A DNA stretch of 45,769 nucleotides from Reticulitermes lucifugus (taxonomy: Eukaryota > Arthropoda > Insecta > Blattodea > Rhinotermitidae), in NCBI GenBank assembly GCA_026260175.1, contig JAKCWW010002397.1, forward strand, positions 12,120 to 57,888. The letters run 5' to 3'. Every line of letters begins with the position of its first letter. The stretch's first letter is position 1. Under the pieces are notes generated by a model. The model did not search any database. It saw only the letters and a list, made by a program, of their open reading frames with translations, and was not told the DNA's origin. The translations under genes were made by a program, and so were the position numbers. Shown in pieces: positions 22,661 through 33,090 of this stretch.

Positions 22661-23240
22661 AATAATATTTTACAAAACTAGACAGGGGTGAAACAAAATT
22701 GACCAGTTTTATGTAGGCCTACAAATGAAGCAATTTAAAAACGACCTAAATGTTGAGAAACTGGGTGGCAAAGAAGCAGTGCCAATCTGTTCATTCATAC
22801 TCCTCCAGCCTACAATTAAAAATAAATAATATGCCTACAATTTAAACAAGTTATAAAATGCAAATATGCCTTAATTACTGCGGCGCGCTGGTTTCTGTAT
22901 AACGAGAATTCGTCCCTCAGTAGCCCGTGTGCCAAGAACTACGCAGATGGCCCAGACAGGTCGTACTTTTCCCATATTACAGAAGTTGCGCTGCAGTCAA
23001 ACGTGATGCAAATTGTCTACACCGCTTTTCTGTAGGCGGAAACTTAATCTGCGTTCACTCCTTCCACAAATATTCATTTTCAATTTAAATTTTAACATTT
23101 AAAATTAACATTTCCGCTCTCAATCCTTTAATAGAGAATACCAGATGGAACAACTTTTACGTGAAGCTATAAAAAGCTCTTTGTAACAGGAAGTTTTTTC
23201 TTTCGAAACAATCATTTTACCTCTTTTGTATGGTTTTCTC
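22661..23240. other. gene-free stretch, nothing recognised
   Basis: No gene or named repeat. Contains short AT-rich direct repeats (caatttaaattttaacattt / aaaattaacattt) around 23080-23110. Confidence 0.5.
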
Positions 23241-23480
23241 ACGCTAGGGAAAGAACGCAGTCTGAGGGTGTTCGAGAATACGGTACAGAGGAAGATATTT
23301 GGATCTAAAGGGAAGAATTAATGGTAAGAATGAGAATCGCATAATGAGAAGATTCATGATCTGTATTACTTGCCAATTATTGTTAGGATGATTTAATAAA
23401 GGAGGATGAGATTTGCCAAGCACGTGGCACGTATGGGTCAGACGTTTCTGCCGTAGGAACCTGTAGAGGGGAGGTGTGTG
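23241..23480 (+). mobile_element. LINE-A tail, upstream portion (copy 4)
   Basis: One frame from 23241 reads TLGKERSLRVFENTVQRKIF GSKGK, then with stops SHNEKIHDLYYLPIIVRMI, then RRMRFAKHVARMGQTFLP. The order L-R-V-F-E-N-x-V-x-R-K-I-F-G, then H-x-L-Y, then R-R-x-R-(W/F)-A-(G/K)-H-V-A-R-M-G is the part just upstream of the R-W-E-D-N-I-K-M tail in the other LINE-A copies. About five in-frame stops show decay. It ends at about 23480, just before a different LINE begins. Confidence 0.8.
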
Positions 23481-23499
23481 TATTTTTGTTTGAAAAGAC

Positions 23500-24480
23500 C
23501 TGTATTTCAACAAAATTTATATCTCACACAACTTTAGAGAAAAGGATTTGGAAATTTGTGCATTTGAAATAGAAACTAAAGCAACCAAATCAACCACATT
23601 TTGTTTATACAGAGCCCCTACAGGACATTTTAATTAGTTTATAAAACGTCTAGATGATACTTTGAAACTTTTATATAAACCAAAAGCAGAATTTCTAACT
23701 TGTGGATACATAAACACAGATTATCTCGTTGAAAGCAACCGGAAAAAACAACTAGCCTCATTATTAACAACATGTAATCTGTCACACATAGTAAATTTTG
23801 CAACAAGAATTCAAAACGACTCAATTACTGCAATTGATAATACATTTGTTGATAACAGTAGGCTAAAGTCATCCTCTACATCTCCCCTAATAAATGGCCT
23901 ATCAGACCATGATGCTCAATTTCTCACAATTAACAATATATATGCAACAACGAACAAAATTCCTTTCAAGCAAAAGACCAGATTAATAAATAATGAAATG
24001 ATAACAGACTTTCAGACACTGTTAAAAAAAGAAACATGGTAATGTGTTTATAAAATTACAGATACTAACTGTATGTTTAGTTCATTTCTTTGTACTTCCA
24101 CGCTAGTTTTCCAGTTAAATACAAAAGTAAATACAACGTAAAAAATGACTGTATTACACAAGGAATAATAATATCCTGCAAACATAAAAGGAGTCTATAC
24201 AGCTTCACTAAAAAAACAATGTTTCAAAATGTAAAGCACATTACATTACATATTGTAGAATCCTAAAAAAGTCATAACAGAAGCTAAGAAGCAACACTAA
24301 AACAGACTTATAGCAAAATCTAATAATAAAATAAAAACAACTTGAAACATTATAATGAATTGTCCTTTGTCCTGCTTTGTTTTTGAAAATGATAAACAGT
24401 AATACAACATCAGCGTTTGAACCGTTCATGCCAATAAAAATTGCTCTCAGTTATAATTTTCTTTGAGATTATTAAGAGGT
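23500..24480 (+). mobile_element. LINE-B fragment: endonuclease C-terminal half and following linker
   Basis: From 23530 one frame reads NFREKDLEICAFEIETKATK, then FCLYRAPTGHFN, a TAG at 23635, and FIKRLDDTLKLLYKPKAEF. The open part that follows (to 24042) includes LTCGYINTDYL and NGLSDHDAQFLTI. These fit the AP-endonuclease-like (EEP) domain of a non-LTR retrotransposon: the G-D-x-N motif is here G-Y-I-N, a lost catalytic Asp, while S-D-H is kept. After TAA the match continues in shifted frames: PVKYKSKYN, CITQGIIISCKHKRSLYSF, then KKVITEAKKQH, stop, NRLIAKSNNKIKTT. The reverse transcriptase is absent. This is an internal fragment of an element of the Jockey/CR1 type (clade inferred). Confidence 0.88.
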
Positions 24481-25460
24481 GCCGATGTTATTTTTTTAAA
24501 TGTCATCCCAGCGGAATTACGAATATTCGAGGCTCGGATATCGTAGCTTTTACGTAGCCTGTTCAAAGTAAGCTACTTACAAAATATTATGCACTCTTCA
24601 GCACGTTACAACATCTACTTACATTATTTCCTCGTCGTTACTTAAGAAGACGAGAACTGGCGTGAAAAGAAATTGCGCTTTTCGGTTCAGACAACCGTTG
24701 CGTACAAGCATGAAGACCTGTCAGCTTCAAAATGAAGTAACATTCCACTTAATACACATAATTTGAATTTACAAGTCTCTCACGTTGGAAATCCACTCTT
24801 ACTAGCCGACTTCAACACATACATTTGCTTTCCGCAACAACCCCCCCCCCAACAAGGACTGTGATCATCCTTCTCATCGGACCCATTATATTTCACTAAA
24901 AGTGAAGTAATGCTGAGGTTTATCATGTCTTTAGACAAACTGCGTTGACATTGCCCTCTATTAATAATCATTGTAACATTATGGAAAACAAATGCCAGTG
25001 CAATATGTGGTCCAGTTTGACAGCTCTGAGGAGGAGAAATTAACCATTTAAAACCGAATGCTTACTGTGTGTGCGCAACCTGCATTAACATTTAAAAGAC
25101 TGCATTTCGCTACACGGTGTACTCGTATATATTTCTCGTATTATGCCAAACATGAACAGCCATTGTTTCCTTAAACAGCATGAGAAAGATAGTCTTTACA
25201 ACGTAGAAGCAAAGCGTTTCTACGAAACATCAAACGAACCTTCAAACATAATTGAAATCAACTTTAGTCTTCAAAGGGTTGATAAAGATCCACATGATGG
25301 ATTTTATATATAAAAACAAACTGACTTTCAAACTTATGTAAAAATTCAGGTACAGGTAATGTTCTTCAGAACCGTTGCTTTGTGAACCGTTTTCAAAACG
25401 AGTTTTTAGATTTTAATATACTTCATCACATTATTTGAGTTACTAAAACTACGGTACCGT
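24481..25460. other. gene-free stretch, nothing recognised
   Basis: No gene. A run of ten C lies at about 24840-24850. No repeat family recognised. Confidence 0.5.
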
Positions 25461-25668
25461 TGTTTATTATTATTACCGATTGAATTATTATTATTATTAT
25501 TACCGATTGAATTATTATTATTACCGATTGAATTACTTTTACCGATTGAATTATTTGTGCCGATTGAATTGTTATATTATTGTCAAGTGAATTATTATTA
25601 TTATTATTATTATTGTTGTTGTTGATTCGGCACATTAATAAACTAGAATTGAATTGAATTGAATTATC
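25461..25668. repeat. compound repeat: ATT microsatellite with CCGATTGAATT insertions
   Basis: The 11-mer ccgattgaatt occurs at 25476, 25503, 25524, 25542 and 25560; the steps are 27, 21, 18 and 18, all multiples of three. Between them are runs of att/tta. A decayed version (tcaagtgaatt) follows, then (att)n and gttgttgttg, and finally gaattgaattgaattgaatt at about 25648-25668. The pattern suggests a microsatellite in which an 18-bp higher-order unit expanded. Confidence 0.92.
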
Positions 25669-26422
25669 AAGTCTCAGCAGTTTAGCTGATTTCCAAAGAA
25701 TACGGTTCACTGCACAAGGACTTCCTATTCATTATTCTTCTAAACCCTTTCGAACTATACAGCATGTATTAAATATTACTGTTTTCTGATTATTATTTTT
25801 TTTATTACAGTCCTTCCATCTTAGCCTTCTTGGAAATACCGGCCGATTAACTCCGGCTTGTCACGGTGGTAGACCCATCTCTATTAAGCACACGTATTAT
25901 TTAAAAATTTTAACCTATTAAACCGCTTACAGTTAACGTTGTCTAAGTACAACCCTAGATCTAATGCAAATGCCGTATTAGGACAACTCAACGTTTTCTT
26001 GTAAGCTACATCCTCGTTCATACTCAGCCACTTTAATTTTTAAATATGCCCGGAATGTCTTGTTTTAACAACACTGGAGATAAAAACATCACAGCTACAA
26101 TAGTTCCTTCCGCCTATTTCCGAATATTCACATTCAGTACTGCTTACAATGAGACACACACGTCATGTGCACGCAGTATAAACTCCAGCTGACAAGCATA
26201 CAACCAAGGCAGTGCAGCACTAAGAGACTTTCTGTGTAGCTGGGTCGCGGTGTGCCTTAGGGGACAAAAGAGTAGTATTGTGCTGGAGCACCGTCTCTCA
26301 GGAAAGTAGAAGAATGGAAAAAGGGCGTCATGTTCACAAACTTGTCTAACTTACCAAAATAACATAATAGTTGTGTGTACTGTAGCAGATTTAGCAACGA
26401 TTATGACGATCATGATTATGAT
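25669..26422. other. gene-free stretch, nothing recognised
   Basis: No gene or named repeat seen. Confidence 0.5.
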
Positions 26423-26448
26423 TATGTTATAATAATAATAATAATAAA
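26423..26448. repeat. (ATA)n microsatellite
   Basis: About six uninterrupted ATA units at 26429-26447, preceded by gattatgattatg. Simple repeat. Confidence 0.9.
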
Positions 26449-26523
26449 TTGCAGTTTATGTTCCTTTACGCGTTGACCAAACAGCCTAAAGGTCAATTAT
26501 AAAATCAGCACTAATGCACAATA

Positions 26524-26690
26524 AACAGCAGATTCATACATACACATGATATGCATACAACACACACATGCATATAGTATAAATACAAACATGGTATAAA
26601 TACACACATACATATACATATACATGCAGATACATGCATACACATATATACATACATTACATTACATTGCATTGCATTACATTACAAACA
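26524..26690. repeat. CA/TA-rich and (CATTA)n simple-sequence region
   Basis: Alternating ca/ta/tg sequence (catacatacacatg, acacacacatgcatat, atacatatacatatac) grading into acattacattacattgcatt near 26655-26690. Low complexity; open frames here are artefacts of composition. Confidence 0.85.
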
Positions 26691-27037
26691 AGAGAATAAA
26701 GCACGATACACAACAACACCATACAGTCTGCTTAACCGATCAGATTTTAAATGAGAACAATTGTACACAACTACACAGAACAAAATGTCACCCCTCAAAA
26801 GGCAGTTTAATAAAACAAACATAACTACACCTGCTAACGTAAACATTAAGAGTGCCCAGTTACTCCCGAAACATATCAGTGTCTCTACAAACATCGAATC
26901 TAACAGAAGGACAAATACGCATAACAGCCGACAGTGAACATAACTCGTATAAAACTTTTCGAGCTTCCGAGTAGGAATTCGAATGTCTGTAATGTCCAAA
27001 AGAGGTCAACTTTGTAACCAAAGTAACATTAACAAGC
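26691..27037. other. spacer between simple repeats
   Basis: No gene or repeat recognised. Confidence 0.45.
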
Positions 27038-27064
27038 AATAATAATAATAATAATAATAATAAT
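27038..27064. repeat. (AAT)n microsatellite
   Basis: Eight to nine uninterrupted AAT units. Simple repeat. Confidence 0.92.
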
Positions 27065-27117
27065 GGCGAAGTTCCCATGTGCTCGATTAAGCATCAAGCC
27101 ATTAAGGCCCGTCGGAA

Positions 27118-27345
27118 AAAGTACGAATTCTTAACTTCTAGATGGGTGTGAGTGGTCAGCTTCATGACGCGAAAGTTTGACCGCCTGGGAAAAGGTCCCC
27201 GGTACCCACATTAGATAGGAGACTAGGTGAGCAACAGACCTAGTTTGGACGCTTTGGAGAACAGAAAAATTACTCGATCCTACTTGAAATCGAATCCAAA
27301 TTCCTTGGTCGACCATCTGCTAGCCCAGTGACTATACCAACACCC
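27118..27345 (-). mobile_element. tRNA-derived SINE family S1, copy 2
   Basis: Minus-strand element with the head on the right. The head has ggatttcaag-side remnants and tggattcgatttc as a decayed B box, preceded by gtcactgggctagcagatgg. The body includes gagtggtcagcttcatgac (plus sense), ggtccccggtacccac, and ggagactaggtgagc. The same blocks in the same order are found at 30.9 and 39.6 kb. A 61-codon open frame on the minus strand is simply the translated SINE and resembles repetitive peptides mis-annotated in insect gene sets. A run of 12 A lies just right of the head (27347-27358) and may belong to another insertion. Confidence 0.75.
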
Positions 27346-29208
27346 ACAAAAAAAAAAACCATATCACACCAGAGACCAGAAACAACACGGCGAAGTAGAG
27401 ACATTCAGAAGGCACAGCTTATACAGGGATCACATGAACGTATAACGTACTGGAGTAGAAGTTTAAAATAATTATTAATCATCTTCCTTGAGCAGGTCGG
27501 CTTTTTTAAAAAAAAAACAATTCACTGCCTTTCGTAGAAGCACAAAATCTCATTGCGCAGCAAGACCTTCCACTGATTACTTACAGAAAGTTTTGGCTTT
27601 ATTGGAGACGGGTAAACGAGAAAACGTGTGGAAAAATTCACACAGTATATTGGCCACCTTTAAACATTGTCATAGTTAAATACGTGTCTTTAATAGTTTG
27701 AAATTGCAATTGGCGAATGAAGTAAATACCGCTATACCTGATACACCTGCTGCAGTATAATACCAATTACGTTGTGCTGATAATACCTAAGAGGAAAATA
27801 GTTAAATTGTCTAAGAAAAACATGGAAACATAAATGACGAGTGTCATTTGAGGTTATCATTTTGATAATTATGAATATTTCCTATTCTTGGATGTGACGC
27901 CGTGCGATCTGGTATAAATTTACTCATTTTCTGGGGAACGTGTTGTTCCTATCTGCATGTTCGTCTGAAACGTCCAGAAATATATACCGTACTACACGGC
28001 CTTAAATTTCCAGGAGAAGGTAGTCTTCCCACTAATTCGTACGGACTTGATATAACTTCGTAAGTTCAATCGACCGGTTTCTCCTTCTGTGCGACGGTAT
28101 CTACCTACAGCGGCTATGAGGGGGAAGGGGAGTGTGTATGTTAACGTTCGATGCTGCAATGTGGAATTCCATTAAAACTTAGCTGAATTTTAAGATCATG
28201 CACATCTGCCTGCTGGAGGTTTCGCGTGCCATAGCTACTGGGAACTAAAAGTAATACGTGTTTACGGATAGACGGCGGGGAAGAAGCGGAAATGTCGCAA
28301 ACGAAAGGCTAATTTTGTAGGTTAGTGGGGATGTGGTGCATGTTGATTCTACTGGTAAGAGCAGAAAAAAGGAGCCTTCTGCTTTGCTATGAAATAATAA
28401 AATCACAAAGCATTTTACAGTGTCTGTATAGCGTCTTGACGTCATTCACTGGTACAGCCAAAGGAAGAATTACATAACCCGATTAAAGTTACTCTGCAGA
28501 GTTACATAACGGATTTTGTATTAGGAAAACAAGATTTAATACAGAGTATACACTTAATAGCTGTGTTGGCAGAACGACACATTAATAGTCATACGTGAGT
28601 ATTTATTGTGACAAACTCGAATATTTTTATAAATTAAATGTATCGGTAAAATTTAATAGAACTCTCTTTAATATCAAATTTCATGAAAACCTGGTCAGCT
28701 ATTCTCGAGTTTCTCAATGCGTACAGACAGACAGACAGATAAACAGGTGGACGGACGGAGCAACAAGCTATTTCCATAGAAGCACCCCAGACTTGCAAAG
28801 GCTGCTGCTTAGGAGGTAAACATGAATTGAAAGTCATAAAAACATTGTCTGAAACATTCAGAAAAGAAATGTTCGGAAAATATGATTTTTCTTTCAAATC
28901 AGTCCCTAAAGTAATAAGGGCTGCTTCGCCACTAGGGGGATAAAACTTCATTATTTCCAGCTAGCCAGCCTCTCTTGGTCTCGGTTCTCATAACACGTGA
29001 ACATGTTCTACATGCCAGTCTGTAGGTTCCCTTATGAGCACAGTGCATAGACTTACACTGTCAACTCGAAACCTATGACATACCTGCAAACTAACTATGC
29101 CCCGCTGATTGTGAAAAACGGAAATGGCCTTGGTATTACGTTGTAAGTGGCTCAATGTTCGTCTGCTCCGTTCTGTTTTCTTTGCATTGAAAACTCAAGA
29201 GTGGAAAG
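27346..29208. other. gene-free stretch with one short microsatellite
   Basis: No gene. (ACAG)n of four units at 28723-28740 followed by ggacggacgg. A purine-poor or T-rich block at about 27500-27520 is an A run. Nothing else is recognised. Confidence 0.5.
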
Positions 29209-29237
29209 GAGTACCCCAACTGGGTACTCCCAGTTGG
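29209..29237. repeat. two overlapping, mutually exclusive hairpins
   Basis: gagtaccc (29209-29216) pairs with gggtactc (29222-29229), loop caact. Alternatively ccaactggg (29216-29224) pairs with cccagttgg (29229-29237), loop tact. Both stems are perfect but share bases, so only one can form at a time. The arrangement amounts to three alternating copies of a short block and may be chance or a small foldback remnant. Confidence 0.85.
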
Positions 29238-29714
29238 AATACGTTCCTTGCCATGTTGCACATCTCACTGAATCCAATGATCAGTTACACTACTGCAAAT
29301 AGAAGTCTATTGCTTCAAAGCCAGTCACGCGAAAGATACGACGCGCCACGCACACAAAAGACGTTCACTCAGTTTCGTAAGGTTTGTGTCATACAGAGGA
29401 ACGCTTAAATAGAATTTGTACAGCGCGAAAGGGATCTAACGACACCTTACGAGTAGATTTTTCTTTCTCCGCTGAGAAAAATGCACATTAGTAAGGGGCA
29501 AATACGTAAGGTGGAAGATATTGTTTACCTTGGGGACAGAGGTAACAGATATGCAGAACTATCAATTTACCTGTTATTTGTCATGGGTGTTAAACTTGGC
29601 CTCTGGTATTGCCGGAAGAGTGTAGACTGCATGGGCTTGAGAGCGGAGTGCTGAGAGAAGTATTGGCGAAGTAATAACAGGCTGAATAAAACTGCTTAAT
29701 TAGGATCTCAAAAT

Positions 29715-30062
29715 ATTACTTCTCACGACATATTATTAGGCTGATCAAAGCACGAAATATGATATGGGCGTAGAAATTGGCGCGCATGGGAGGGAACACA
29801 AATTATACAGGGTGTTTGTGGAATACAAAAACGGGACCGCTTGGAAGATCTACGATACTATTAAAATGAATCTTAATTAAGATGGAAGAGTGCGGATTCA
29901 ATTCACCTGGTTAAAGAGAGAGACCAGTGGTTTGCTCTTTTAAAAACAATAATGAACCTTTGCTTTCCATGAACTACGGGCTATGTCTTGCCTAGCCGAG
30001 GAACTGTTACTTTCCGAAGAAGGATTCTGCTCCATGGAGTTAGATAACAAATAGTTCTTGAA
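29715..30062 (+). mobile_element. LINE-A C-terminal tail, copy 5
   Basis: Long but decayed copy. One frame reads SRHIIRLIKARNMIWA, stop, KLARMGGNTNYTGCLW, matching the H-V-A-R-M-G ... R-N-A-Y-R-V-L-V-G stretch of the family. Further on, D-T-I-K-M-N-L precedes a variable region, then ALLKTIMNLCFP and a TGA at the family stop position. The 3' untranslated part follows with aggaactgtta, ccgaagaaggattctgctcc and atgga. Several frame changes. No catalytic domain. Confidence 0.8.
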
Positions 30063-30264
30063 CATGCAAGCTTTTTGCACACTACGTAAGGTGGAGGTTG
30101 TGTTCTGTATTTCGTTCTTTTTGAATGACAGCGCTTTACTTCAGTTCTCTTTGAGGTAGGGGTTACTTCGAGCTATTCAAGCTCACCAAACAACCTTAAT
30201 ACAGAACACAGATTCGTTAGATGATCTGGGAAATAAAACCTATGAATAAACGAACATCTGGATA

Positions 30265-30375
30265 TTCATGTCGTCTTATATTTTACGCCGCTTAGACTGG
30301 TAAATAGTTACCGACGTTTCGAAAGATCGTAATATTCTGTTATTTACCAGTCGACGTAGTGTAATAATCCCAGAC
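30265..30375 (+). mobile_element. MITE-like element of the CGACGTTTCG family
   Basis: gactggtaaata (30295-30306) and tatttaccagtc (30341-30352) are perfect inverted repeats. Symmetry extends outward, weaker, to about 30270 and 30380 (cgtcttatattttacgccgc against its counterpart). Between them lies gttaccgacgtttcgaaaga. The outer sequence corresponds to tctggggtattacgcggcgt of the 15.4-kb element. No open frame. Confidence 0.6.
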
Positions 30376-30519
30376 GATTTGGAAAATACCATGACCGCTG
30401 TGAGCAACTAAAATCTCGCAAACCGACGTTTCATACGTCTTTCGTTCTAAACAAGCACCAAAAATAAGGAAACGCAGGCTCTTATTCAGCGCACCTCGAA
30501 AGCTAGAGGAAATTTTCTC

Positions 30520-30650
30520 GCTTTCTAAATTTAGGGGCGTGACTGAAATGAGTGATCAGTTTGAAGCCCCGGTAGCTTTATCTCTGAATACAAAGCCGTC
30601 TGTAACCACTAAATAAAAGGCTGTGGAGCCTGCACTTAGCGGTACCGGTC
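30520..30650 (-). mobile_element. SINE family S1 fragment, copy 3
   Basis: Contains gagtgatcagtttgaagccc cggtagctttatctctg and ataaaaggctgtggagcctgcac, in the order of the S1 body blocks (gtggtcag..., cccggg..., ataggaggctg...). Head and tail are not recognisable. About 230 bp left of a more complete S1 copy in the same orientation. Confidence 0.45.
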
Positions 30651-30860
30651 AATAATGCAACAGTGGACAGCCAGCCAGCATCCTTTCACCTTCAAGACCA
30701 AGCTCTCCTGACCCTTTCAGAAGTATCATTACAAATAACCGTAATGATATATAGGCTGCCCTCCAGCAGAGACCCTTATCGTTTCAAAGACTAAAGCACT
30801 GATACCCATTCGTCACATTAAAACAATCCTATATTTAAAGTATGCCATATAGGCTATGAC

Positions 30861-31125
30861 AAACGGTAAACTTGTCCCTATGCACGCCATGAAGGAGGAG
30901 CGGAGGTATACCTCCATTCATTCTTAACCTCGGTACTACATGGAGGTGAGTGATAAACTTCACGTCCTGGTCGTTTTATCCCCGGGAAAGAACCCCAACA
31001 CTGGTACTTACTGGGCCCCAGAACCGGTCTAGACGTTTTGAAGAAGAGAAAAATATCTTGCCCATCCCGGGACTCGAAACACGGATGGTCCAGTCCGTAG
31101 CCTAGTCATGATACGAGTATATGGT
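30861..31125 (-). mobile_element. tRNA-derived SINE family S1, copy 4
   Basis: Begins on the left with acggtaaacttgtccctatg, cacgccatgaagg and ataccctcca-like sequence, continues taacctcggtactacatgga, gaacttcacgtcctggtcg and ccccgggaaag, and ends right with cttgcccatcccgggactcg, aaacacggatggtccagtcc gtagcc. The last part on the minus strand is the tRNA-like head: a decayed B box (gtttcgagtcccggg) followed leftwards by the body. Same orientation as the other S1 copies. Confidence 0.75.
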
Positions 31126-31149
31126 CTATAATACCAAGCAGTAAATGAC

Positions 31150-31405
31150 GTATTTTACACATTTCAGTTTTACTCATTACAATATAAGGAATTGAACCAA
31201 AACGCGTCGAGAGATTGGATGACAAATGACTGGAAATGTTTTGAAAGGAAGTGGTCGTGACCTAATTTAGATACTATCCTAGCATTTGCCTGGAGAAATT
31301 GATGAGAACCACGAAACACCTCAGGAAAGATAATCGGTGTCCCGGCCGGTATTCGAACCGGCAACCTCCAGCAGCGTTACACCCTGACACAGCTTGTTCG
31401 GTGTA
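31150..31405 (-). mobile_element. tRNA-derived SINE family S5
   Basis: Minus-strand head: caccgaacaagctgtgtcag, ggtgtaacgctgctggaggt, tgccggttcgaataccggcc gggacacc. ggttcgaatacc is a strong B box and the arms of a T-stem (gccgg...ccggc) are intact. The body then reads tttcctgaggtgtttcgtgg ttctcatc, and aggtcacgaccacttccttt. Translated it gives IFPEVFRGSHQFLQANARIV and LGHDHFLSKHFQ, very like a repetitive peptide I remember from insect gene sets. A tRNA gene is unlikely because the body continues for about 180 bp and the acceptor stem is not paired. Confidence 0.8.
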
Positions 31406-31639
31406 AATAAATCATCTTGGAGCATCTTCAATTAAATATAATTACCACGCACTCTGGGGATCATATTTCCAAACTTCCGCTTGAAATCATGGACACTAAC
31501 GACCATAGTCTGCATAAAATATAAGAATGTAAGAAGGTGCATGGTGTCCGTAAACGAATAAGTTTGAAGAAACGGAAGTCCTATTAACACAGAGAATCAC
31601 GGGAAGATCAAGAAAGTAGAATGACGTTATTCTAATACA

Positions 31640-31940
31640 GATGATCTCTATTAAATTCACGACTAAATGTATGTTGTACAGTAGTAACAGACTTACACCT
31701 GGCTAACAACAAAACGCAATGCACCTTTTCTTTGCGGAGTAAACATTATCTGACCACCACGTACATTTCACGATCTCACGAAACTAAACTCGTAAGTGTG
31801 GAACCTCTGGCAGCCTTCCTTGAATCTGTTTGAGTGGGAGAATCTAAAGGTGCAACAATTAATGTGATGCCTCCTATGTATCTCAAGATACAACCTGCCC
31901 AAGTCCCACCATATATTTTTGGACATCCTGTATTGTGCGT
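31640..31940 (-). mobile_element. DUF4817-type helix-turn-helix relic of a DNA transposon
   Basis: On the minus strand an ATG at 31746 opens MFTPQRKGALRFVVSQV. A shifted frame continues LARCKSVTTVQHTFSREFNR D. The order M-x-T-P-Q...C-V-(L/F), then L-A-x-x-K-S-V-T-x-V-Q-R-x-F-R...G-R-D is what I remember of the small HTH domain (DUF4817) found in insect mariner/IS630-like elements. About 190 bp upstream the minus strand has tacaggatgtcc, close to a TACAGGGTGTCC terminus. The rest of the transposase is not recognisable. Confidence 0.45.
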
Positions 31941-32544
31941 TGGCAACAGACACCCGCGCTGTACACAGTGTATAACGCAACACTGTAAGGTATGGAATTA
32001 AACCTGGTTTTTCACTGAATACATTAATCCACTGATTCAAATGCGTAACTTAGTTGCAAACGGCGCGAACCTGTGTTACGCCACGTGAGAAATTTATCAT
32101 CATTAGGACTATAATTGCCTTGGGAAGCCACTTAGTCTACTAGGGGATATGTTTCCCACAAACTGTGCTGTAAAGTACAGAAACTTTGCTTTGTCAGAAC
32201 TTAATTTTAATTTAGTTAAGTCCATTAGTGGCTAATTACAAGAAATCGAAAACAGGTAGACAATGTTTATAAATTTACTTATTGTTGCAGAATAGTAGCG
32301 TGTGAAGTGTGTGTGTTAAGGCTGCCCGTCATTTTATGGGCAATTCTGAGACTATCCGGACAATGTGGAAAATAGCCAAGCTTTTTGATTTGGCCACAAA
32401 TAAAAATATATAGTAATTTTGTTGTTTAGTCAGCTACGGTGACATTAGCGAGCAAAATACGGCTAAATTAGATCAAACATGCGCGGGAAAATCAAGTTGC
32501 ACATGCCTAAACTAACCAACGTTTTAGGCTGAAAAGATTAACAT
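31941..32544. other. gene-free stretch, nothing recognised
   Basis: No gene or named repeat. Confidence 0.5.
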
Positions 32545-32745
32545 TTTTAAGTCTAAATAACTAATTAACTAACTAACTAACTAAACTCCATGGAGCAGAG
32601 TCCTTCTTGAGAAGCTAGCAGGTCGTCAGCTAGTCAAGAAATTCCCCGCGTTTTATGAAACCCGAAGGTTCATTACCGCACTCACAAGAGCCCACCACCT
32701 GTCCCTATCATTTTACAACTAAGGAAATATATTTGAATTTTAAAT
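32545..32745 (-). mobile_element. LINE-A C-terminal tail with (TTAG)n 3' end, copy 6
   Basis: On the minus strand one frame reads WWALVSAVMNLRVS and a TAA. The 3' untranslated part follows: aacgcggggaatttcttgac, gctagcttctcaagaagga, ctctgctccatgga, and then a (TTAG)n tract (gtttagttagttagttag) at 32550-32586. This shows where the family ends: a tetranucleotide microsatellite tail directly after the gctccatgga motif. Same 3' motif without the long tail at 30.0 and 35.7 kb. Confidence 0.8.
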
Positions 32746-33090
32746 TTGTGGGGTTGCTCTTTCTAACACAGCCAGATAAATTTGTATTGCACATCATCCA
32801 GACATATCTGACTTCATTAACGTTACAATGATCCTAAAAACGTCCGAGTCAGAAAGGTATATCGCGTTATTTCGAACCGTTCCCGCTTGTTTGCAGTCTT
32901 TCCATTAACCGTCGTGTATGCACCAATGAAACTAAAATAAATACGGAAATTGATATAAAATAAATGTAATGTAAACCAAACTAATACAAAATAAATAAGA
33001 TACATAAAAACACAAGAGAAACAAATACTTTAAGCGAGAAATACACCGAGTGGCGCACTTAAAGCAACCTACTCGCGTCTGTCATTGCTG
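32746..33090. other. gene-free stretch, nothing recognised
   Basis: No gene or named repeat. Confidence 0.45.

Noticed and set aside
23662-24042. 126-codon open frame as a host gene
   Set aside because: It is the best-preserved part of a LINE endonuclease; the match continues in frame upstream through a stop and downstream through frameshifts.
26524-26690. CRISPR-like or telomeric array
   Set aside because: The sequence is plain CA/TA and CATTA microsatellite; there are no regular spacers and no TTAGG units.
29810-29825. tacagggtgttt as a DNA-transposon terminus
   Set aside because: It falls inside the LINE-A tail and corresponds to the R-N-A-Y-R-V-L-V block (NYTGCLW), so it is explained by that element.
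31319-31400. Genuine tRNA gene
   Set aside because: Same reasoning: intact T-arm but no acceptor stem, and a SINE body follows.
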